This document shows positions 1 through 11,350 of a stretch of DNA of 64,000 nucleotides, one piece after another. This DNA comes from Macrostomum hystrix (taxonomy: Eukaryota; Platyhelminthes; Macrostomidae). The notes below the pieces were generated by a model, which saw only the letters and a program-made list of their open reading frames with translations, was not told where the DNA came from and searched no databases. The position numbers and the translations under genes are program-made. The number at the start of each line of letters is the position of its first letter. The stretch's first letter is position 1. The DNA lies in assembly GCA_950097015.1 (NCBI GenBank), contig CATNEN010000011.1:3934501-3998500 (forward strand). The letters run 5' to 3'.

Positions 1-107
1 AATCCCCATGGGATTATAAATACCACAACTTGATTATTCAAACCTCATGTGGATTATCCTGAATTCTAATTACACACATCTGATCCCATTGCGCACGCTA
101 ATTTCAG

Positions 108-642
108 ATGCCGCTGCATCAATCTGACAGTCGAGCGCCGTCGTGTCAACGCCCTGACTGACCTGTTAACGAATCGCTGCCGCCTGGTGTTTAACTGCAC
201 CGGTCTGGGCGCGGCAAAACTAGCCGATGATCCCAGTGTTTATCCCGTTCGCGGCCAGGTTTTTAAAATTCGTGCTCCCTGGGTGAAGCGAGCCGTTGTT
301 GGGCCAGCCGGGGACACCTACATTTATCCCGGCGCGTCGGATATTGTAACAGTCGGAGGCTGCAGACAATTGGCAAATTGTTCAACTGAAATTAGCGCTG
401 ATGATTCAACAGCGATTTGGAATCGAGCTATTCGTCTAATGCCATCCATTGGCGGCTCGGAGACCGTCAGACAGCTCGCCGGTCTGAGGCCAGCTCGCAG
501 TGGCGGCATTCGCGTCGAATCAGACGCCAGCGACACTAGGATTGTGCACTGCTACGGACACGGCGGTAACGGCGTGGCACTCGCCTGGGGCACCGCAGCT
601 GAGGCCGTCCAAATCGGACTGGAGAATCTCCGCAGAAAATGA
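108..642 (+). CDS. D-amino-acid / D-aspartate oxidase, last exon
   Basis: FAD-dependent oxidase of the DAO/DDO family, which deaminates D-amino acids (usually peroxisomal) to keto acids, ammonia and H2O2. Only the C-terminal ~177 residues are in the window; the rest lies upstream. The exon follows a TTTCAG acceptor at 102-107 and is open to a TGA at 640-642. Family motifs appear in order: FNCTGLGA, DPSVYPVRGQ, TYIYPG...VTVGG, the substrate-carboxylate arginine segment GLRPAR, and the FAD-binding HCYGHGGNGVALAWG. The protein ends in LRRK, about a dozen residues earlier than mammalian DAO and without a recognisable PTS1 tripeptide. A 20-bp minisatellite follows 45 bp after the stop, with an AATAAA near 1099 beyond it, so that array may lie in the 3' UTR. 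DAO and DDO cannot be told apart from this part. Confidence 0.9.
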
Positions 643-685
643 AAATGATTGACAGCTTAGAGAAGGCTGACTTAGATTTGGAAAT

Positions 686-996
686 ATTGGGGTGGATTAG
701 GAGACAACAGGGATAGATTCAAAGATACTGGGATGGATTCGGAGATACTGGGATGGATTCTTAGGTACTGGGGTGGATTCTTAGATACTGGGATGGATTC
801 TTGGGTACAGGGATGGATTCTTAGGTACTGGGATGGATTCTTAGATACTGGGATGGATTCTTGGGTACAGGGATGGATTCTTAGTTACTGGGATGGATTC
901 ATTGATAACTGGGATGGGTTCATTGATAACTGGGATGGATTCATTGATAATTGGGATGGGTTCATTGATAACTGGGATGGGTTCATTGATAGCTGG
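686..996. repeat. Minisatellite, 20-bp unit (array A)
   Basis: About 15-16 head-to-tail copies of a unit built on TGGGATGGATTCTTAGATAC, with the end drifting to ATTGATAACTGGGATGG. It lies between the oxidase stop codon and a downstream AATAAA. The open frames across it are produced by the repeat; 20 bp is not a multiple of three, so each frame cycles through different peptides. Confidence 0.93.
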
Positions 997-1299
997 AATG
1001 ATTTTGCATTTTTATTCAGAAGTGATAATTTTTTCTTGTGAACCTCAGAACTTCTTGCTTCAATTTATTTATGTATTTTTGTTTTTAAAGATGTTTTAAT
1101 AAATATTTTAATCGATGCATTTTGGTTTCAATTCCAGCTAAAACAAGGTTCTTTTCTGAAGCGACGAAACCATGTTTAAATTGTCTATTGTTTCAGTAGT
1201 ACGAAAAGTATTGTATCACGTGTTTCATTGCTTATTTTCGTGATACCGTTTCAGTTCTAACTGAAAATTAGCCGCAATAACGGACAGAAAAGTAGACTT

Positions 1300-2878
1300 G
1301 TTAGACAGTTACCTGTTACCTGTTAGTAGTATTAACCTCTTAGACAGTAGTATTACCTGTTAGACAGTAGTATTGCCTGTTAGACTGTAGTATTACCTGT
1401 TAGACTGTAGTATTATCTGCTAGGCAGAAGTATTACCTGTTAGATAGTAGTATTACCTGTTAGACAGTAGTATTACCTGTTAGACTGTAGTATTATCTGC
1501 TAGGCAGAAGTATTACCTGTTAGATAGTAGTATTACCTGTTAGACAGTAGTATTACCTGTTAGACTGTAGTATTATCTGCTAGGCAGAAGTATTACCTGT
1601 TAGATAGTAGTATTACCTGTTAGACAGTAGTATTACCTGTTAGACAGTAGTATTATCTGCTAGGCAGAAGTATTACCTGTTAGACAGTAGTATTGCCTGT
1701 TAGACAGTAGTATTGCCTGTTAGACAGTAGTATTACCTGTTAGACAGTAGCATTATCTGCTAGGCAGAAGTACTACCTGTTTGACAGTAGTATTGCCTGT
1801 TAGACAGTAGTATTGCCTGTTAGACAGTAGTATTACCTGTTAGACAGTAGTATTGCCTGTTAGACTGTAGTATTACCTGTTAGACTGTAGTATTATCTGC
1901 TAGGCAGAAGTATTACCTGTTAGATAGTAGTATTACCTGTTAGACAGTAGTATTACCTGTTAGACAGTAGTATTATCTGCTAGGCAGAAGTATTACCTGT
2001 TAGATAGTAGTATTACCTGTTAGACAGTAGTATTACCTGTTAGACAGTAGTATTATCTGCTAGGCAGAAGTATTACCTGTTTGACAGTAGTATTGCCTGT
2101 TAGACAGTAGTATTGCCTGTTAGACAGTAGTATTACCTGTTAGACAGTAGCATTATCTGCTAGGTAGAAGTATTACCTGTTAGATAGTAGTATTATCTGC
2201 TAGGCAGAAGTATTACCTGTTAGACAGTAGTATTATCTGCTAGGCAGAAGTATTACCTGTTTGACAGTAGTATTGCCTGTTAGACAGTAGTATTGCCTGT
2301 TTGACCGTAGTATTACCTGTTTGACAGTAGTATTGCCTGTTAGACAGTAGTATTACGTGTTAGACAGTAGTATTACGTGTTAGACAGTAGTATTACGTGT
2401 TAGACAGTAGTATTGCCTGTTAGGCAGTAGTATTGCCTGTTAGACAGTAGTATTATCTGCTAGGCAGAAGTATTACCTGTTTGACAGTAGTATTGCCTGT
2501 TAGACAGTAGTATTGCCTGTTAGACAGTAGTATTACCTGTTAGACAGTAGCATTATCTGCTAGGTAGAAGTATTACCTGTTAGATAGTAGTATTATCTGC
2601 TAGGCAGAAGTATTACCTGTTAGACAGTAGTATTATCTGCTAGGCAGAAGTATTACCTGTTTGACAGTAGTATTGCCTGTTAGACAGTAGTATTGCCTGT
2701 TTGACCGTAGTATTACCTGTTTGACAGTAGTATTGCCTGTTAGACAGTAGTATTACGTGTTAGACAGTAGTATTACGTGTTAGACAGTAGTATTGCCTGT
2801 TAGGCAGTAGTATTGCCTGTTAGACAGTAGTATGACCTGTTAAACTGTAGTATTACATGTTAGACAGTGAGCCTGTTA
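1300..2878. repeat. Minisatellite, 20-bp unit, with higher-order structure (array B)
   Basis: About 79 copies of TAGACAGTAGTATTACCTGT in near-perfect 20-bp register. Unit variants (TAGATAG, TAGACAG, TAGACTG, TAGGCAGAAG starts) recur in an 80-bp higher-order repeat around 1421-1680. Rare variants also recur exactly 400 bp apart: TAGGTAGAAG at 2161 and 2561, and TTGACCGTAG at 2301 and 2701. This shows a recent 400-bp internal duplication. There is no coding content. Confidence 0.95.
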
Positions 2879-4483
2879 GACAGTAAGACTACCAGACAGA
2901 AGGACATACTATTATTACCTTCCTCTTTCAAATTTGGATGAACCAAATGGGTTGCAGTGAAGTTTTCGACGTACAACCGGCTACTGTAAGTTTTAAATTT
3001 TGGGCTAGCTTTGAAGACCTTACACGTTGGCCTTTTAAACAAATAGGTTTCTCGGTGAAGCGGTACTGCTTGCAAATCTTCCACCTTGAAAAGGTTCATT
3101 TTGTCGTGTCGTTTCTAATTGTGCTACTATAAGTAAGCTCTTAAAGGGATGCTGAGAGGAAATAGTCTAATTTCCAAATACAGCTAGGGAAGAAGATTAA
3201 TCAAAAGGAGATCGTATTAAGTAGTCTTCTGATGGTATATTTCTATATGTCGATTCAAGTTCTTAGAAATGCAGGAAATGAAGCTGGGGCAGTTCCCTGG
3301 CAGAGACTATTTTCTGTCATCTATCGTCTGTCTATGGTGTGAAACATTCCCCATCTACCAGAGCCAAACTCGAGTTCCGTTCCTAGCTTTAATGTACAGA
3401 CAAGTAAGCTTCTGATTGGCTGTTATTTTTCTGTCTCTCTCCGCAAAGCTTTGCCTGTCCTTTTGGATTCTCGCTGGTTGAGAAAACACGATCATTATCC
3501 AGCTTTTCTGTCCGTTAACAATCACAATGTACAAGCTTTTGTGTACTGAGTAGCATACTTTTCCTTACTGAATAAATAGTCAAACTGAGGAGATGCAACC
3601 TTAAATTAAGCGCTCAGCTCTGACCAAAGAGGGTTAAATTTCTGCTCTGTTGGCTTTTACTGCTAACTAAATTCATATCTCTCATAGTGGGCAGTACATT
3701 CGGCTATCGCCGACCAAGAGAGCGAGGGGAGCGGGCACACATGGATGCGATTGGTCCTATCGATCGAAAGAAAGCTCGTCGTATTTCATTGGGAATCTCA
3801 CGGTTAATCTCAGAGAGCTAAATCTCGTCCCCTGGTCGCTGTGCATGCAATTAGATTTTTTTTGCTTTGCCTTGGCTGCTGCTACACTCGACTCTAGATG
3901 CTGACACTGGGCTGTATCTTTCGTGGACACTTTTTGAGGACTCAACTATCTGAACCGACTTTCTGTACGTTCGGCCGCCAGCAGTAGACAGAGATGAGAC
4001 ACGGGGAGAGAAAGAGAGAGACTAATTCGTCTCCTTCCCTCTGCCCGCCCACACACTTCAGCTGCCAGTTCCCATCCGACCGTCAAGCCGCTGTGCGTGC
4101 CTAAGCACTTGTGCTCAGACTGCTCAGGCAGGTTTAGGGAGAGAGAAACGAGGAAAGACACGCACAGACATTAGGGAGGAAAGGCTAGACGTGGACGAGA
4201 TCCTATTCGATGATCGAGCTTTCTAGAGAAGGCCAGATTTCTTTATTAAGGCTTTCTTTCCGTTTCTGCATGGCTACCATCTCTGTCCCTCCATCTCGTT
4301 TCTAACCCGCTTCTCTCTTTTCTCCCTCTGTAAGTTGATTTTCCTCTTCCTAAATTCACTCATCGTTGGACATATTTGCAAGACTCCAGATTTTACGTTG
4401 CTCAATCCTGCAGGTTCTGAGAATTCAGAGTCCAATGCATTTCTTCTCATCTAAATAGGTCTAAAGCCACAAAGCCCAGCAAA
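2879..4483. other. No gene seen; upstream flank of choline transporter A
   Basis: Single-copy sequence without an ORF of convincing quality; small frames at 2860-3132 overlap on both strands and resemble nothing. The last few hundred bases should hold the promoter and 5' leader of the transporter starting at 4484. No TATA box or clear acceptor for an upstream leader exon could be assigned. Confidence 0.5.
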
Positions 4484-7400
4484 ATGGTTCTGGAGAATGT
4501 CAATGTGCCAGGACTAATCTCCGTGCTACTGTTCTATCTGCTAATTTTGATCGTCGGTATATGGGCCGGGCGAAAGACCAAAGGCAGAGGCGACACCGAA
4601 GAGGTCATGGTGGCAGATAGAAGCATCGGCTTAACTGTCGGTATCTTTACAATGACCGGTGAGTGTTAAATACTGCACCCTGCATTCAAACTGTGCATTT
4701 CTTATAGTGAGGAAGTCTGCAATTGAAAACAAAACCTTTGCTTCAGCCACATGGGTTGGCGGCGGCTACATCAACGGCACGGCTGAGACTGTCTTCAATC
4801 CAGCTATTGGTTTGGTGGGAGCTCAGGCACCGTTCGGCTACGCTTTGAGCCTCATTTTTGGTTCGTTTATTTTTTATATATATTTTTTCTGGAATTCGAT
4901 TTTAATGAACTTTACTTGCTACTGACTGATTGAAAAATATAGGTGAAAGGTGAAAAGCAATAATTAACAGAAGCATGAATTTCCATCTTAGCTCGAAAAT
5001 ATACACCTGCAGTCATCATTTACCATGCTCGATACGAATAAACAGACTAGCGGAGCGATCAAAGTGTTTATCTCTCGCTTTAAAGTCCCAGAGGTCGAAT
5101 CCGCGGCGAGGCCACACTCATTTAAGGCGCAGCGGCGAAGAGATGGCTGAGATGAAATGTATGCCACTGAGGAGCCAAGCCCCAAAGCATTGTGGGAATT
5201 TGTCCTCAGGGTTCAGCGCAATGGCTGCGAGTCGGCTGTCACAAAATGTCTGTCGGTGCACACAGCCCTTCTTGAAAATATAATTCTTCCGTTAAGAGTC
5301 GAAACCACACATACGCACACCTACTGTCCCAAATCACAACAATAACATCACTACGCTCCATGATATTTTGAATCGCACAGGTGGTCTGTTCTTCGCTAAC
5401 AAGATGCGCACCAAGGGCTACATTACCATGCTGGACCCGTTCCAGTACAAGTACGGAGAGCGAATGTGCGGCCTGCTGTTCGTTCCGGCTCTGCTTGGCG
5501 AAGTGTTTTGGTCCGCTGCTATTCTGTCTGCTCTGGGTGAGTTCATGATTAGTCCTGTGTTGCCAGAGTGACTGCAGTGGGGATTAGTGCTGTGTTGCCA
5601 GAGTGACTGCAGTGGGGATTAGTGCTGTGTTGATAGAGGGACTTCCGTTTGTGATGGTAATAGGACGCATTGTGAATTATCATTGTTTATCTTTAGGAGC
5701 AACACTGAAAGTGATTCTAAACATGGACAACACACACGCCGTTATTGCGTCGGCTTGCATCGCATTGGGCTATACCCTGTTTGGCGGACTGTACTCTGTT
5801 GCCTACACTGATGTTGTTCAACTATTCTGCATCTTCTTTGGATTGGTAAGTTGAGTGATAACAGCTAAACTGTCCCTATCTTAATTGCTGTACAAAAATT
5901 TTTACAGCAATGAAATCTGAACTTTTTGAAAATAAACCTTACCTGTTAGTAAAGTAGCCTCAGCGATTGAAAATCAGCCATATTCTTCGACTGCTATCTC
6001 TCCTTTCAAATCAGGAAAATCTAGTTATGGGGTGGTCGAACCAGAAAAAAGTCTAACAGTTGACAAAGCATTGTACTATTTAACACTTGCAGTGGCTTTC
6101 AATTCCGTTCGCGATGATGAACCCTCTGGTGCAGCCCATTGCATCCACGGCGCTTGTGCGCACTGTGAATGGCACTGAGCAAGCCGGTTGGCTTGGTACC
6201 CTGGCTCCACAGGATAGTGCCAATTACATCGACAACATGCTGATGCTAACCTTCGGTGGCATACCCTGGCAAGTGTACTTTCAGCGCGTCCTATCGGCCA
6301 AGACTGCTCGCAATGCGCAATTGTTGTCTTACGTCGCCGCTTTCGGCTGCCTAGTCATGGCGATGCCGTCCGTGCTTATTGGAGCTGTGGCAGCATCGGC
6401 TGGTGAGTCAAATTTAAAAATATTTTTACATTTTAGAGACTACTTGTTTGTTTCTGCTTGTCAGGATCATGCGTGGTTTACTGTTTGCTTAGCAAAATTG
6501 TCTTACTCGTCGGCTGACGAAACTATGTGGCGCCCCCATGTGGTAGTGGCGCCCCCATGTGGTAGTGGCGCCCCCATGTGGTAGTGGCGCCCCCATGTCG
6601 TAGCGGCGCCCCCATGTGGTAGCGGCGCCCCCATGTGGTAGTGGCGCCCCCATGTGGTAGCGGCGCCCCCATGTGATAGTGGCGCCCCCATGTGGTAGTG
6701 GCGCCCTCATGTGGTAGTGGCGCCCATAAAAGGCGCGGCCCCCACCCTTGACAAAAATACAGGTTACGCCACTGGGTACCGGTGGACTGGTAACCAGCGA
6801 TGAGACAACTATTCCGCTGACTCTTGAGAACACACGCACAGCACAGGCACAGGCACAGGCACACACTCACACATATGTACATCACATCGTAAGGCAGTGT
6901 ACACTCTCACTGTGCCTTGGTGGTTGACACTCAACTCATGAACTCAGTGCTAGAGGCAAACGCTTAGACCGCCCTGGCACTCAACCCTCGCGGTCTCGCT
7001 TATACTGTCTTCCTCTCTTTGCCAACTTCATGCATCCAGACTGGCAGAGCACCGCCTACTTCAACATCACCCAGAGCAGCGAGTTTAACAAAGACGAGAT
7101 GAAACTAATTCTGCCCCTGGTCCTGCAGTACCTCTGCCCTCCGGCCATCGCATTTGTTGGCCTCGGTGTTGTCTCAGCCGCCGTTATGTCGTCAGCTGAC
7201 AGTTCAATCCTGTCTGCAGCCTCCATGTTCGCTCGCAATGTGATAAAGCCAATATTCTGGCAGAAGGCTACGGATCATCACATCATTTGGTCGATGCGTG
7301 CTGCCATCGTGGTTGTTGGCATCATCGCCTGCGTTCTTGCTATTAAAATTTCCACCATCTATGGCCTTTGGTTCCTCTGCTCCGACCTAGTCTACGTGGT

Positions 7401-7881
7401 GCTGTTCCCGCAGCTGATCGCCGTGATCTACATCAGCTGGTCGAACACCTACGGCAGCCTGACTGGCTACATTGTCGGCATGTTTCTGCGCATTTCAGCT
7501 GGCGAAGCGCTCATTTTTCTGCCAGCCCTTTTTCGCTATCCGGGCTTCGTCGATGGCCCCGAGTTCTATCAGCGATTCCCTGTGAAGACGTTCAGCATGT
7601 TGGCTTCCTTGGCGGCGGCAACTATTGTCAGCTACGCAACACATCGAGTTTTCACCGACGGCAAGCTGCCCGCCAGCTGGGATGTGTTCCACTGCGTCAT
7701 CCGACCGCCAGAAGAGCCGCCCGTTGTTGAAGCCGCGGAGACTGACAACGTTGATGACGGCATCATGCTGAAGCCGGTCGGCAGTCAGAAGGGCAAGTGG
7801 GAGGCCAGTCTGCAGCCGACAGTCGGCCTGCCTGCACTTGATGAGGAGCCGCAGCCGGTCGAGTCGCTGATAAGCGCCTAA
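4484..7881 (+). CDS. SLC5A7: High-affinity choline transporter (SLC5 family), copy A, complete
   Basis: Na+-coupled choline uptake carrier of cholinergic nerve endings. Six exons assemble in frame to 581 aa (human CHT1 has 580): 4484-4658, 4747-4860, 5381-5536, 5697-5845, 6093-6402, 7040-7881, with intron phases 1,1,1,0,1 and GT/AG borders. Family blocks in order: [30 protein letters not shown] (first SLC5 core helix), [58 protein letters not shown], the Na+-site helix [10 protein letters not shown], and [20 protein letters not shown]. The cytosolic tail is long and acidic. The ATG has an AAAATGG context and gives the usual extracellular N-terminus. Intron 2 holds a SINE-2 copy, intron 3 a 36-bp repeat, intron 5 a 19-bp minisatellite and an antisense SINE-2. 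All key residues look intact, so it is probably functional. It is convergent with diverged copy B (11351-14596). Confidence 0.95.
5040..5290 (+). mobile_element. SINE-2 copy (tRNA-derived), in intron 2 of transporter A
   Basis: The segment matches the copy at 8748: GAGCGATCAAAGTGTTT, then AAAGTCCCAGAGGTCGAATC (B-box-like), GCGGCGAGGCCACACTCATTT, then a diverged body. It is older and more degraded than the 8748 copy. It inserted in sense orientation and leaves both splice sites of the intron intact. Confidence 0.65.
5547..5636 (+). repeat. 36-bp direct repeat, ~2.5 copies, in intron 3 of transporter A
   Basis: The unit begins GATTAGTGCTGTGTTGCCAG and continues AGTGACTGCAGTGGGG. It is repeated back to back and fills most of the 160-bp intron between exons 3 and 4. 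Confidence 0.85.
6528..6726. repeat. Minisatellite, 19-bp GC-rich unit (array C), in intron 5 of transporter A
   Basis: Ten copies of GGCGCCCCCATGTGGTAGT with few substitutions (GTCGTAG, GTGATAG). Each unit contains the palindromic core GGCGCC. The overlapping minus-strand frames (HYHMGAP-type peptides) only reflect the repeat. Confidence 0.93.
6775..7000 (-). mobile_element. SINE-2 copy, antisense, degraded, in intron 5 of transporter A
   Basis: In reverse orientation the segment has the SINE-2 order seen at 62360-62670: CTGACTCTTGAGAACACACG, a CA-rich stretch (6835-6873), AAGGCAGTGTACACTCTCAC, CTGTGCCTTGG, and a poor tRNA-like end near 6960-7000. It is well diverged and its borders are approximate. 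Confidence 0.5.
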
Positions 7882-8747
7882 ATCTGAACCGACATGTCAA
7901 TTAGTACTAAAATGGTTTACCCTAAAATGGAATATAAGCGCATTCTCTGATTAAAGCCGCAATTAAAAGAAAAATATGTAGATTGCGTTCTAATCTTTTT
8001 TGTCATAAAATTTAGATTTTTAGACGTGCTTGATTAGGGTGACATATTTATAACTATATTTTATATCATAAGCTTTCTACTAGGTTTTTTATTTTTATAT
8101 TGACAAAGGAATCCTTTTATATTTTGCGAATTTCTCTCGCAGTTGTCGTTTATTTAATACCAACTTGTTCTTAGTCCTTCAGAACAACTATATTTTTTGT
8201 TTTTAAGTGCTTAGCACCAAATATTATATTAAGCTCTAAAGCACCAACTTTGTTTTAATCACTGACGCTATGCATTATTTAAATACGTGCTCGTTTTTCG
8301 TCGTTAAAAACGACTAATATTGGTTGTACTTTTTCATAATTTACACCGCATGACTTTTTAGATGCGAGTAGCAGCACTATTTGCATATTTTCATCCAAAG
8401 GTTGTACCTGAAATGGTTGTAACTTCGAAGATTTGATTTTATTATTTAGTGCTAAACTTTACATGACTTTTGCTAAGCCCGTCAATAGGTTGTCGTCAGC
8501 TTTTAGATTTTGTTTGACAAGTTTTTGCCTAGTTTTCAACGTTGTATGTTCTGTTCTAAAGTTCCTATTCTGTATAGTTTTTAGTTTTTTGATTTGAGTA
8601 AAAATAAATTATTTACTTTTTAGAAAAATATTATAGCGAATAGAAGATTATCGGTTTTGCAAAAAAAATGAAAAATGCGATTAGCGCATAAAACTGGTTT
8701 GGTCGTATGCTGTGTCATTTCTTTTCTAGATAAGTTCGCCTTATTGA
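7882..8747. other. 3' flank of transporter A; no gene seen
   Basis: AT-rich sequence with no coding frame. ATTAAA-like hexamers near 7950 and an AATAAA near 8604 are candidate polyadenylation signals. Nothing else was recognised. Confidence 0.5.
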
Positions 8748-9010
8748 GGGTGAGTGGCAGAGCGGTTGACGCATTTGCCTCTCGTACCAAGGTCCCAGAG
8801 CTCGATTCCGCGGCGAGGCCACATTCATTTGGGGCGCCGCCGCGGAGAGAAGGCTTGGGCCGTTGGGGTTTTGTCGTAAAATTTACGCCCTTGAGGGCCA
8901 ACCTTCAAAAGATAGTAAAAGTGTACACTGCCTGACGATGATGAAGTCAGGGCAGATGTACACACCTGTGTGAGCGAATTCGAAGAGCTGCTGTGTTCGA
9001 AGCTGCCGCA
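8748..9010 (+). mobile_element. SINE-2, best copy (tRNA-derived)
   Basis: The head resembles a tRNA: an A-box-like GTGGCAGAGCGGTTGACGC, then a B-box-like AGAGCTCGATTCCGCGG. The body reads AGGCCACATTCATTTGGGGC ... AAGTGTACACTGCCTGACGA ... GCAGATGTACACACCTGTG. Related copies occur at 5040 (+), 6775 (-) and 62355 (-). A 20-bp relic of the GTACACTGCCTGACGATGA part lies at 22706-22726. This supports an RNA polymerase III-transcribed retroposon family. No autonomous partner is visible. Confidence 0.75.
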
Positions 9011-9654
9011 CATTTCGATTTTCACCACAAACAAGTGGTGGAGTCAACATCTCGCTGCATAACTTTCCTAAGAGGGACTCTGCTGCATAGAAGTGGATGT
9101 TAAACAGTTTCGTTTGGCAGTTTTTTTATTCGATGGTTTAAGTGAAATATAAATAGTTTGCAAGCACAGGCTATTGCCTTTGCAAAACCCATTGATACGC
9201 AAACAAGCTACTGACTTGCGTTGTCGCAAATTTTTTCAAGAAAGACAGGCTCTATAAATGGGCATGCTTGTGGTCCCGCTGACTTGCTTGCAACTGCGGA
9301 GTAAAAGCAAGATCAGCCCCAGAATCGTAGACCATATGCTTTACTATCGAACAAACACCATTGGCTTTTGATCGAAGCACTCGACTGAGGTTAGCACACT
9401 TTGCAAGGTTGATTAATGTCAAATAAATGGAGGTGTTCAGCATCCGTCAGCTAATAGAAACTACTGACAGAAGAGAGCGTCTGCAAAAGCAAGTTGCTAG
9501 AGCCTCAGGTCCAACCACGGATACTACAAGTATATACCCTAGATAGTTCACTTCCATGCAATCATTTCAATTGAAAACTTTTTAAGACTTCTTGATGTCT
9601 CGTAGCAAAAGCATATTTTTGTGAAATTATGAGTTCTAAAGTCCTAAGCAGCTG
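9011..9654. other. No gene seen
   Basis: Unique sequence with only short overlapping frames on both strands. Nothing recognised. Confidence 0.45.
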
Positions 9655-10370
9655 AAGTCGCGCATTAGAATTCAGTCGCCAGCTTCGTACTCGCGCGCCT
9701 GCGGCTGTTGCTCCACCTGGCGTTCGTGCCGCTGCCGCATGTTGCTCACCAGCGATGGCATCAGCAGTTCGAGCCGACTGCGCAGTTTGCGGCCTCCGTT
9801 GCGCCTGGTGAACTCCGTGAACTCCGCGGAGGCGAACTGCGCACCGTTGTCGGAGACCAGCACTCGGGGGATGCCCAGTCTGGCGAAGACCTCGCGGAGC
9901 CGGTCGATCGTGGCCGCTGATGTCGTGCTGTGCCCTTGGAAAACTTCCGGCCACTTGCTGAAAGCGTCTAGGATCACCAGGTAGGTGCGGCCGTTAACCG
10001 GACCGGCAAAGTCCAGATGTAGCCGCGCCCACGGATCTGACGGAAACGGCCACGGTTGAACCAGTGCCTTGGGTGGGTCAGCCTGGTTGAGGGCGCAGAT
10101 CCGGCAGGACTTGACGGCCGCCTCCAGCTGCTTATCCAATCCTGGCCACCAGACATAGCTGCGGGCCAGAGCTCGCATGCGGTTGATGCCTGGGTGCGCC
10201 TGGTGCAGCTCATCCACCCACGCCTTGTCGCAGGGCCGTCGGCACGACGACGCGGGATCCCCACAGCACGCAGCTTTGCTCCACACTCAGCTCGTCTCGG
10301 CGCCTTACGAAGTCGAGGGCTTCGCCCCCACACCCCGTTCTCACTCTGCCCCTCGCGGTTAATACTCATG
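9655..10370 (-). pseudogene. Ty3/Gypsy retrotransposon, integrase fragment (broken)
   Basis: The minus strand encodes the pre-integrase zinc-binding region (ELHQAHPGINRMRALARSY, WWPGLD, CRICALNQ: the HHCC finger) and then the integrase core with two of the three catalytic acids, in HLDFAGP and SDNGAQF. The segment that should hold the catalytic Glu is missing: sequence jumps after EFTRRNG to a downstream part of the polyprotein (SNMRQRHERQ...REYEAGD). A frameshift near 10240 separates the RRDELSVEQSCVLWGSR segment from the rest. No LTRs, reverse transcriptase or gag flank it, so this is a dead internal fragment. Confidence 0.88.
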
Positions 10371-11350
10371 GACCCCAGATATTAAAGATATTTGAAGTGT
10401 TTTATAACTATGATTTGACCTAGAAAATTCAAACAATCGAAACGAGAGAACGCAAATCAATTTGAGAAATTGAGAAATCTCGCACAGTTTTATTTCATTT
10501 CTATTTTTGTCCACGCGAACGGGCTATGCTCAAGTTTCTTTTGCAGAAGAATTTTCAATTCGTCAACCATGCACGAACGGCTCTATACTCAGGGCCATGT
10601 CATGTAAAAGGCAAGCTCTGTGGCATGGTCATGTACTCCTGCTTTCAGGGTGTGATAGAATGACAAAAACCTCAATGTCGACAAGCCTCTTTAGATTGAC
10701 TAGAAAAATGTTTGTTTAATTCTTTGTTCGACTGCATTTCAAGCAAAAGAGCCACATTAAAAGAAATCATGTAAAAATAAAAGCTTGGTTTGTTTATAAA
10801 AACTAAAAAAAATATGGCGATGAGATTAAAAGTTGAGGTTTTTATAGCACCGGATAAAAAAGAGTTCTGTCAACCTCCAATGCGTTCTCAGAAAGCTAAA
10901 ATAGTTCTTATAGTTGATCAAATTTTCTTCTGCTGCGGCATGGGGAACCGACGAGGCCCCACTTGTTCTGTTGAACGCCTTGAGAACGGAAAGTGGGTTA
11001 GCGACAACTCGTTGGACTTTTGAGAGGCATAAAACAATTCAGAGAGAAAGCTTTGGTGCTTGTAGTGCAATTTACTGTGTGTTAAAGGTTTGATGGCCAA
11101 ACCCCCGAACGAGGCTGGAACACATTCATTTGAGCATCATATGAATGTACACCAAACTGAGTCATTCGATAGCAGTCTGGACGAGCCTAATGAATCAGTG
11201 AGCTTACTGGCTGCGACGCTGAGAAAGTCCGGTCAATTATACACGTCAGGTCACAGGTCAGAGAAATGGGCAGAACAAACTCGCCACGGACTGCGGATTC
11301 CCTCTCGCTAGGTAATATTAGCTCGTATTATTTCTAACTATTCTAATTAT
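10371..11350. other. No gene seen between Gypsy remnant and transporter B
   Basis: AT-rich with small uninformative frames at 10507-10719, 10790-11023 and 11090-11311. No domain or repeat was recognised. It includes the 3' flank of transporter B. Confidence 0.45.

Noticed and set aside
733-1041. Trp/Gly/Asp-rich 102-codon frame
   Set aside because: Translation of the 20-bp array A; no independent support.
1300-2878. CRISPR-like regular repeats
   Set aside because: The units are contiguous without unique spacers, and the DNA is eukaryotic; it is a minisatellite.
6489-6885. Minus-strand frames with [13 protein letters not shown]-type repeats
   Set aside because: Produced by the 19-bp array in intron 5 of transporter A.
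7056-7730. Antisense and +2 frames over exon 6 of transporter A
   Set aside because: Overlap a verified SLC5 coding exon in other frames.
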